The translations under genes were made by a program, and so were the position numbers. DNA of 29,843 nt from Nephromyces sp. MM_2019 (Eukaryota; Apicomplexa; Aconoidasida; Nephromycida), in contig JADHZB010000423.1 in the NCBI GenBank assembly GCA_015657535.1, positions 1-29,843 on the forward strand, given 5' to 3'. The notes below the pieces were generated by a model. It was given only the letters and a program-made list of their open reading frames with translations. It had not been told where the DNA came from and did not search any database. Within the stretch, counting starts at the first letter, position 1. The number at the start of each line of letters is the position of its first letter. Of this stretch, positions 21,699-29,843 are shown piece after piece.

Positions 21699-24143
21699 TA
21701 CTATATGTTTGAGATATAGGAGATGTGAGTGTAGTTAAAACTTATTATATAGAATGATTAAGATTATGCTTTTAATTAATATTAAAAGAAATTATGCAAT
21801 TTATTTCTAAAATGTTTAAATTGGAGGCTAGTCGTTTAAACTTTAGAAAGTAGCAAAAAGAAAGTTTAGTGCATGCAAAGCTTTAAGTTTATCTGTTAAG
21901 TGGGCAACTACTATCACACTTTTCTTTTACTTAACTCAGTGTTATTCTAGAGGCGAAAATTCTATCTATCATTTTTATCTAACTTAGCTCAAGCTTAAAA
22001 GTAAGGAATAGAGATGCTTAACCTTTTTTTGCTTTTGATTCAATCTTGCTATTGTAGTGCTTGATATTGTTAAGTGTTTAAAATATATGAAATTAGATTA
22101 AAAATCTCAAAAGTGGCTATAAATCATTATAGGTATCCTATTTTTAACAAAATTATTTTGTGTTTTATTTGTAATACTCAAAAGGCTGTTAGTATGTTTA
22201 TAATGACAAATTGTTTTGTTAAATTCATCCTTATATTTAATAAATTCATTTAAAAGAAAACGAGTCAAAATAAAAAGGTTTGAAAACGAATATCAACAAA
22301 TAATTATGTTATCATTTTGAGTTAACAAATAGAAAGGGTATATTCTCCAAGGGGTATATTATATCAAAAGCCAATAATTAAAACTTATACTTAAATTTAA
22401 ACTAAAGCATAAAAATTATATACAACATATGAATATGTAAAAATTTTATTATCTGGATAGAAAAGTTATTTTAAGACAAAACATGTGCTTAACTAAGGTT
22501 CTAAAACATCCATTAAGAGTTTGATTATATCAATTAAATTAATCATAACAAAAATAAATAAATTATAAGAAATTGAGTTATAAAAGTAGATGAATATCAC
22601 CTAAAATTTGATTTACCTTTAAGAATTATTATAATGTTTATAGATATTTTTTTATAAATAACATTACATTTTCAGATTGATTATATCAATTTTTCTCAAA
22701 GTAAATATATACAAAACATCAGGAATTTATTATTGCAAAACTCGAAGGTTGTGCTAAGATTTGGCCTTAATTTGTGAGCTTTTAAAGGTTATGGCCCAAC
22801 TTTTTTTATAAATCAATTAAGAAATTGTGATAAATTAAATGTTTAGAAAATTATTAAAAAATAAATAAATAAATTGGAACTTTATTAGTAATAGCCTTTT
22901 TTCTAATTTATAAGTTTCTGAGATTTTATTTTTAAAAAAAATGTTTATTTTACATAACCATTATAGTTTCAAACACTAAACTAACAAAAAAGACTACTTA
23001 ATGTTATACTTTGTAAATAATGTAATGATTACAAGCTTGTTTAACTTTGTAAAAGAGCAAGGTTTCTCTTAAAACTGATTTTAGAAAATTAGTTAAGAGT
23101 AGTGATTTAAAGGCAGTTTAAGAGATAATTATACATAAAAAAGAAAATAATTAAATGGAACTGTAACAGTTCCATTTACTCATTTAATAGATTCCTTTGG
23201 GTAATTCCTTATTATACAAATTTTAATACAAGTTAAAAAATTAGAAAAGAAGTTATTAAAAAGACTATACGATTTATTTTAAAAATATAGAACTGATGAT
23301 GCAAATATTCATGTTTACTACTTCTGGGTGTTGGCTTAAGTATAAAAATATGAATCATTTATTACTAAGGCTTTAACCTAATTTATATTAGTCTTGTTTT
23401 AATCGTTTTTTAATGAAAAAAATGTAAGATTTAATTTACTCTTAGTTTTTTACAAAATTTTATATTAATTACAGGATAAACAAATTATTGAGCTTGTAAA
23501 CTGACATTTTCTTTTGCTATTTGTGTTTCCATATATAATCATATTTTGTTTAGGCATCCTATTTTACACTAATATGTAGCTGAGAATAAATTAATATATA
23601 AAAGAAATAATTTTTTTATAACCCGCGACACTGAAATTCAAATGAAGAAATGGAAACCCACAGTGTCCATTTGATAAAATTTAGTGCTATTATAGAAAAA
23701 TTTAGATAGAGAATAATGATTGTAAATAAATTTACTAACTGAATTTAAGTAACCATAAGTTCTTGATAGGAAAATTCAATCAGATTTGTTTAATTGAGTA
23801 GCTTATAAATGATTCTAAAACAATCAATGATTCACAATGTCAAGTGTAATGTTATAAATTAAAGTATTAGACATCAAGAAATTTAAATTTTACAAGGTAT
23901 GATAATCTTAACAAATGGTTCCTAAGGAAATTAAAGTCTTATGATTTGTGAACTGATTAAGTATACCACCAGTGTAAGAGAGAAAAAATTTAAATTTTCA
24001 AGAACGTTATATTTGTAGAATTCACTATTTGGAAAACTTAATTTTTAGCTTTGGTTTTTTATGAGTTATTGTTAGAATTATAAAGTCATGGTAGAAAGGT
24101 GTTTAAAAATTTTATAATTAGAGTTACAAAAATAGTTTTTATC
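21699..24143. promoter_or_regulatory. 2.4-kb AT-rich intergenic region upstream of the hexose transporter
   Basis: No gene recognised in six frames. The composition is plainly AT-rich without the TG repeats of the left flank. It should carry the transporter promoter (left end) and the monooxygenase 3' UTR (right end). The only structure I noted is the inverted repeat at 23152-23178. Confidence 0.5.
23152..23178. repeat. Perfect 13-bp inverted repeat with a 1-base centre
   Basis: TAAATGGAACTGT (23152-23164) and ACAGTTCCATTTA (23166-23178) are exact complements around a single A. It is the longest compact dyad I found in the intergenic DNA. It could be a dimeric-factor site, a transcript hairpin or chance. 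Confidence 0.8.
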
Positions 24144-27100
24144 CTAAATCATTCTATTTAAATATTTAACAAATTCACTTTTATAATCATCAAATTGATT
24201 ATAGGCATTAAATTCATGGAAACCAATTATGTGGCCATCAGGCCTTAGAATAATAAAGCGGATTTCGTTTTCTTTGTTTCCTTTAAATCGGTCCAAAAAT
24301 TTATCTAAGCATTGAGGAAGTAGAGAATACCATTTAGTTGGCCTATAATAAGTATATTTATCTGAATACCTTTTATTTTTGGACTAGAAAATACATTATA
24401 TATTGGTATATTTAATATTTCTGACTTTCGGTCGAATCCATTACTTTGATTAAAATCAAAGCAACCATCAATGAGTTTTATGTGATCTTTAGAGCTTTGA
24501 ACAGTCTGATGATCATCCCAATTGATGAAAACCAAATCTTTACTTGTGAGGATATCAGGATTTATATGATTCCCATCATCGAAATTTATAAAATTTTTTA
24601 TTAGTTGAAGCCTAGAATTTTTTTTAAAGAGAATAAATAATGGATTAGAGTTCTGTTCAATTTATAATTTAATTGTCTTACGTCTCTCTATTGAAAAAAA
24701 TACAACAATATACTGGTGATTGAGAAAGATGGCAGAAATCGATGGTAGAAACGCGTGTCAAATGGCCTTTTAAATATTTCAAAGTAAGGAGTTTTTATGA
24801 TGCTTTCAATTTACTTTCCTAAAAAGCAATCAATCACCTGTAGCATCTTCATCTTTTAGGTAGACATATTCATGTGGTATCCTGCAACCATTCAGATTGC
24901 TAGGGAGTAATTCAAAAGGGCTTGATGAAAGCTATAAAATTTCAACAGACTCAAAGTAAGTATAGCGAGAATAAATTGATTTAGAAATTGCTTTGAAATA
25001 GTCTGAAATCAACTATATCTTATGAGATTTTGCATGTATTCTTTAAATTACCTCGAGATGAGTATTTTTATTAAAATTAGCATTAAGATTCAAATCAGGG
25101 TATGAATATCCTAAGTCTACACCAGGGTATAATAACCCAAGATTAGAAAAAGGGTCTTCCAATATCTTGTTTATCTTTGCCTTAGATAATTCGTCCAAAA
25201 TTGGGAGAGAGCGGATTGCTAAGAGCTTAATATTAATAGAAAAAAATGAATATAGTCTAGTTAACTATTCCAAGAAAGTTGCTTTAATTTGTTTCAAGTT
25301 GTAATTTAAGAATTGAAAGTGCATACAAAACAAGATTGATATAACTTCCACTTATGTAAATTATATGATTTAATAAGATTAAAGATTATAGATAACTTGC
25401 GACTAAGAAAATTTAAGTCATTTACCGACTCTAGGCTGAATTTATAAGTGTAATTGAAAGTACTTTTCAATGAGTTTGATATAGAATTGGTAACGGATGA
25501 AATAAAATTAAATTGATGATGATTGTTATTATATTGTTCCCTTTCTAGTTGACTAGTCAAAAATGAGATGAAATTCGCTGTGTTTTTAGCAAGTGGCCAA
25601 TAGATTCCAAGGGTAGTAGGTATTGAAAGTGAGCGATTGAAATTATCAATTGCAACTTGGCAAGTATACTGATAGATTATAAAAAGTAATGATTTTAAAG
25701 GTTTAAATAACTTAATCTTAGTAGTCAGTTATGATTTCACTTTAGATAAGTATATAAAAACATACGATTAAACTAAAAAGAGTAAGAATATATTTAGTTA
25801 ATTTTAGTTTTCTATCTAAATGCTTACTAAAGTTGCTTTTACGAAATAATTGGATCAAAGTTTTAATATTAGATAATTAAAAGATAGCTTATTTAAAAAT
25901 TGTACCTAATGAAGGCTATGTGATGATTTGCTAATTTCTCTCAAAGTTTATTAATAAGTTTTTACCTGAGCAACTAGTTTTCTTTCTTCCTCATAACTCT
26001 TAAGTAATCGAATACTATGCTCATCAAGTATATTTGATGAGTTATTTTTCACAATCCTCGCGATTTTCCAACAAAGGTTATATGCATCAGCTATACCCAT
26101 ATTCATACCTAATCCACCAGCAGGTGGTATCACGTGTGCAGAGTCACCTGGTGATAAAAGTTAAGATTTAAAGTTTCTATTTCATAAGGCTGAGGTTAAT
26201 AGCTAAATCACTATGATAGGATTCTAAATCTTAGGCTTGGTAAATTCATTAGAGTACATAAGATAAATTCTTATAGTAGTAGATATATAGATCACAATAA
26301 TTTTCATAAATAAAGTAGACATATACAGTTATGAATATATATAATAAGAGCGGTAGATCAATTTGTTTTCAAGAAATGTGTAATTTTTATATTGAATTTA
26401 TTTATATAGGTATGAATTATCTCACCAACTAAAAATATTCTGTTGGAGTCATGATCCATAAGATTCTCACTAACTTTGGCAGACATTTTCCAGAGTTTAA
26501 TTTCCTAACAAAAATTAGAAAATACGCTTAAGTTAAAAATTTAAGTAATAAAATTGTCTATAATTTATTTTGAGAATAAATTCAATCTTTCATGTTGAAG
26601 AGAAGATCAATGAAAAGTTTGGGTTATAGTAGCTAGAATATTTTGGTGTTGATGAAATTATATTGACTAAATAAATTACTTCTATTGATAAGTCAGTCAG
26701 GCTATTTCCAGCAATTGAATAAATCAACGATGTGCAGTGATCTATTGATTTTAAATAATTCTCGTCCTGTGCACCAGGAAAATATGGTATTTGTAGCACA
26801 AACTCTCCCCTATCGAAATCATGAGCAACCATTATTGCTAATGCCTATCAAAGTACGGTTCGATTTATTATTATATGTTATTGAAATAAAATTAAGATCA
26901 AGAATGCATTAATTTAGTGCTAGTTATCCTTTATTTGAGTTATCCTATATTTGAAATATTTTAGAGAGGTGCATATCATTTCAAAGCTACAGACTCTTCA
27001 ATCAGAGTCTGTGTATAAGTTGAATCAATATAAATATGATATTATCTATACTCAACTCATATGTAGGAAATTCTTTTTAAAATTCAGATCTGATTTAGTG

Positions 27101-28958
27101 TGTATTTTGTTATCAAGGGTATCATATTCTGAAACCATTTATGAATACTCACTTTATTATTGAAAACAAAATATAACATTCCTGGATAGCATTTATGAGC
27201 AAATTCAGAGAATTCTTTAGACGTGAAATATACATTAATTAGTGATTGTAAACAATCTTCTCCATACAATTCAAAATTCAAAGATTTCCTTATAGTGCTA
27301 TGAGAACCGTCTGCTGCGATCAAGAATTGGCTAGAATCAGAAACATGAAACCAAGAAAAATCTTAGAGAGACTTAATCAAATAAAAATATATAATAGAAA
27401 GATTTGATAGCTTATTTATAAAACTAGATATGTGAAGTTATAGTTGTATGCATCTAAAATTTTGGAGCATCTTAGGTTTTAGAAAAACAAAATATCGGAT
27501 AAGTTTGTTTAAACAATGTAAATCCTAATTCCTCTAATAATTAAATTTGATAATAGCACTGTAATCTCACATAAAAATTCAATTTCACTTTTTCATTTTT
27601 ATAGTCTTACCTCTGGCACTGAATAGTTTGGCCCGAATTCTTATCTTCTAATATTGATTCAATATAAGGAGATCCCATGGATATATTTGATTGATTAAAA
27701 GAGTAACCTAGCCACCTTAACCCCATTTTGAACTTGAAATCCGAATCGGATTTAGAATTATCGGAGATATTGTGATTATTAATCTTATTCAGTTTTGAGT
27801 GAAGTATAGATAGTAATCTATTTTGCGGTAGATGGCCAACTTTACATGGGCTATTTGGGTCATAGTATGTGTCATCGAAAGTTTCAAAACCTTAGTTAAT
27901 ATGAATCGAAAACACTATAAATTAAAGTATTCGATTGATTGAGACATTTTTATTAGTTCATTTTTCAAAACGATGATATTATGTTATGTAGCAAGAGTAA
28001 TTTACCTCTGAAGTGATCTCTTTTGGCTAATAGGTCACTTGAATTTAGAGATGAGCAATAAACTATATGCCTCCAATTATCCAATGTAGGTATTTGATTT
28101 TGTATATCTGAGTCTAGGTTACCTAAATGCCTCCATACTGCAATTAAGAAATTTATAAAAAAGATTCAAATATCACAAGAAGAAATCACGAAAGATTTGT
28201 TGAAATATGTAAATTTATCTTATAACCCATTTTGAACTAATTAGCTATAATAATCTTCATTCTTAAGTTCCTATTTCGAAAGTTATGCCTTGCTTGTAAT
28301 CAAGGTTTCTAAGATATCTTAAGTATTTTCTCCTCATAAGCTTTAGCTCTGATCTTATTCAATAAAATATTATATGTGGTGGAAACTGAGGAATTGGTTT
28401 CCACTAGGAATATTGCAATCAATAAAGTAAATAATATCATAAAATTTGAAGTGTAAATTCAAGCCTTAGAGTCTGAGCTACAAAATACAAGCATACTGGA
28501 GAGTTTGAGTTACAAAATCACTCTGAAAATTTTTAATTACAAAACATAACCATACCGGAGAATTTGAGTACCACAATGATATCCTTGAAAATACTGTTAT
28601 ACCAACAAACTATTGTATGATATAATCATATGATACATTTTTAATAGCAAAATCATACAAAAAATGTTAAATGTAGGAGCAGATATTTTCCAAATAAGAT
28701 GAAATATGCAGTAGGCATTATCCGTATTTCTCTGTGGCAAGTAGAATCGAAAGAAAATTTTATTTTTTAATTCTTACCTTCCATAGATCGATTGCTTATA
28801 TAATGGGCTTGGGGTAAGTTTGTCGTATTGTCATTCTTGTCTATAAGTAGATGAGGAATGTTATACTTTGATAAGAGAAGTGAACAAGTTACACCAACAG
28901 GGCCAGCTCCAACAATCAAGGCGGTTGTTTTATAATTTGTTGGTAATAACCGCTTCAT
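24144..28958 (-). CDS. FAD-dependent aromatic-ring-hydroxylase-type monooxygenase, 13 exons
   Basis: Class A flavoprotein monooxygenase of the PheA/TfdB (phenol / 2,4-dichlorophenol hydroxylase) type, in which reduced FAD activates oxygen to hydroxylate an aromatic or polyketide substrate. Predicted exons: 28958-28778, 28137-28006, 27890-27611, 27330-27153, 26844-26680, 26504-26426, 26147-25966, 25668-25426, 25225-25052, 24931-24838, 24766-24682, 24611-24370, 24304-24144 (731 residues, in phase). FAD fingerprint: LIVGAGPVG (14-22) with acidic Asp40 ending the second strand. Then VGHLPQNRLL (about 120), the DG motif ADGSHSTIRK (204-213) and the GD motif GDSAHVIPPAGGLGMNMG (339-356), followed by DAYNLCWKIA. 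The C-terminal region has LYPGVDLGYSY, CRIPHEYVYL and a thioredoxin-like domain ending FIILRPDGHIIGF (695-707). Hydrophilic, Asn/Ser-rich insertions (for example 155-175 and about 425-450) make it longer than bacterial relatives (about 550-650). Exons at 27890, 25225 and 24766 use AAG acceptors. Substrate unknown. Confidence 0.9.
28464..28590. repeat. Degenerate tandem repeat of about 30 bp in the first monooxygenase intron
   Basis: Four diverged copies starting near 28465, 28498, 28530 and 28557, sharing GGAGAGTTTGAGTTACAAAA-like sequence. The second and fourth copies are closest (GGAGAGTTTGAG versus GGAGAATTTGAG). It lies in the 640-base intron 28138-28777. Confidence 0.6.
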
Positions 28959-29730
28959 TTTTTTCTCTGAAATGATTTTTTATTATTTATCAACTCATTA
29001 AGAGAATAATGTAATGTGCTATCTAGATAAAATAACTAAAAATGGAAATGTTTTAAGAACTCCTAAAGTATTGTGTATATAAATATTATAACAATATATA
29101 TAAATTATACATTTGTATATATATATATATATATAAATAATTCAAATACAAACATTGTATACACACAATCCTTATATGATGAAAATGTCAAACATATTTA
29201 TTTGTTTTACATCTTAATGTTACATACTTGTTATATATCACACACTGTATACTCAAGTAATCATTAAGTATCTGAAATTATATTTATTATTATCCTATTT
29301 AATTATTTATTCGACTTAAGAATTGTGGTAAATGTCTATATATAAAGATTATAAGCTAAGATTTGAAATCATAAAAGTTATTTTAATTTTTTTTTATTAC
29401 ATCATATCATAAAAGACACACACACATTGACATATATATATATATATATTAATACACATACACAAAAATATATACATACATACACATATAAATATATTGA
29501 TACAAATTAAACAAATCATATAGTTAAATTTTAGAAAGGTATTGAATTAGAAGAAGAAATTAATTTTTTTTAATAAAATAAAGCGAAACAAACAAAAAAA
29601 TTATATATATGTATTTATATATATGTGTATGTGTATATGTGTATGTGTGTTTAATACATATTTTATGTCATTATTAAAATTATTTTATGTGTATCAAAAA
29701 TAATAAACATTTGAACCAAAAAAAAAAAAA
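28959..29730. promoter_or_regulatory. Intergenic region with AT and CA microsatellites
   Basis: Separates the monooxygenase start from the last exon of the next minus-strand gene. It contains AT runs at about 29116-29135 and 29431-29449, ACACACACA and ATACATACATACACA patches at about 29415-29490, a TGTGTATGTG patch at 29621-29650, and an A-run at 29718-29730. Unlike the left flank, both CA and TG occur on the plus strand. No gene seen. Confidence 0.5.
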
Positions 29731-29815
29731 TTATGAAAATAAAGCTTTATGTGCTGCAACACCAGCAAAACGAACATCTGGAAATTTATCATTTTTTATT
29801 ATTTCACTCAAAATG
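29731..29815 (-). CDS. Last exon of an unidentified gene, possibly HEAT-repeat-like (partial)
   Basis: An acceptor (CCTACTAACAG, ending at 29816) is followed by a frame of 27 residues, ILSEIIKNDKFPDVRFAG then VAAHKALFS, and a TAA stop. The rest of the gene lies beyond the right edge. Amphipathic helices with a PDVRFAGVAAHKAL pattern resemble a HEAT/ARM repeat, but one short exon cannot identify the protein. Confidence 0.5.
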
Positions 29816-29843
29816 CTGTTAGTAGGGAAAAAATATATAAATT

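Noticed and set aside
24305..24369. Continuation of the exon without splicing, ending at 24305
   Set aside because: The conserved C-terminal RPDGH domain lies just downstream in another frame and is recovered exactly by a 65-base intron.
26685..27163. Plus-strand frames over the monooxygenase
   Set aside because: Antisense shadows of exons 26844-26680 and 27330-27153 and the intron between them; no family resemblance.

Overview
The window is nuclear DNA of an AT-rich, intron-rich protist, almost certainly an apicomplexan. The main reason is the intronless hexose transporter at 20070-21698. It looks like the Plasmodium HT1 / Toxoplasma GT1 type along its whole length, including the FEWCK element before the first exofacial loop and a YETPH motif in place of PESPR. 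The other genes are split by GT-AG introns of mostly 60-600 bases. I followed phase and splice sites by hand. Every exon chain below closes in phase and ends at a stop codon, but all are predictions without transcript support. A selenocysteine elongation factor implies that the organism uses selenocysteine. The species cannot be named from the sequence alone.

Layout from left to right, all on the minus strand except one gene: mitochondrial ribosomal protein uL4m (998-6037, 13 short exons); a USP53/54-like ubiquitin hydrolase (7899-10930, 12 exons, 5' end uncertain); the selenocysteine-specific elongation factor EEFSEC (11945-14954, 9 exons); a carboxymuconolactone-decarboxylase-like protein on the plus strand (15996-16898, 2 exons), divergent from EEFSEC; the mitochondrial import-motor subunit PAM16 (17642-18184, 2 exons); the hexose transporter (20070-21698, 1 exon); an FAD-dependent aromatic-ring-hydroxylase-type monooxygenase (24144-28958, 13 exons); and the last exon of an unidentified gene (29731-29815) that continues beyond the right edge.

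The genes form no operon or obvious pathway; two (uL4m, PAM16) serve mitochondrial biogenesis. The left 6.3 kb looks repetitive because uL4m introns and flanks are packed with TG/TA micro- and minisatellites. They read TG on the plus strand and therefore CA in the uL4m transcript. Many open frames there are translations of repeats, not genes.

Points for follow-up are the strand-biased CA introns of a single gene, frequent AAG 3' splice sites (7 of 45 predicted introns), the Trp-to-Tyr change at a sugar-transporter signature, the large monooxygenase, the CMD-like protein, a compact GC-richer island at about 18350-18390, and a 13-bp inverted repeat at 23152-23178.
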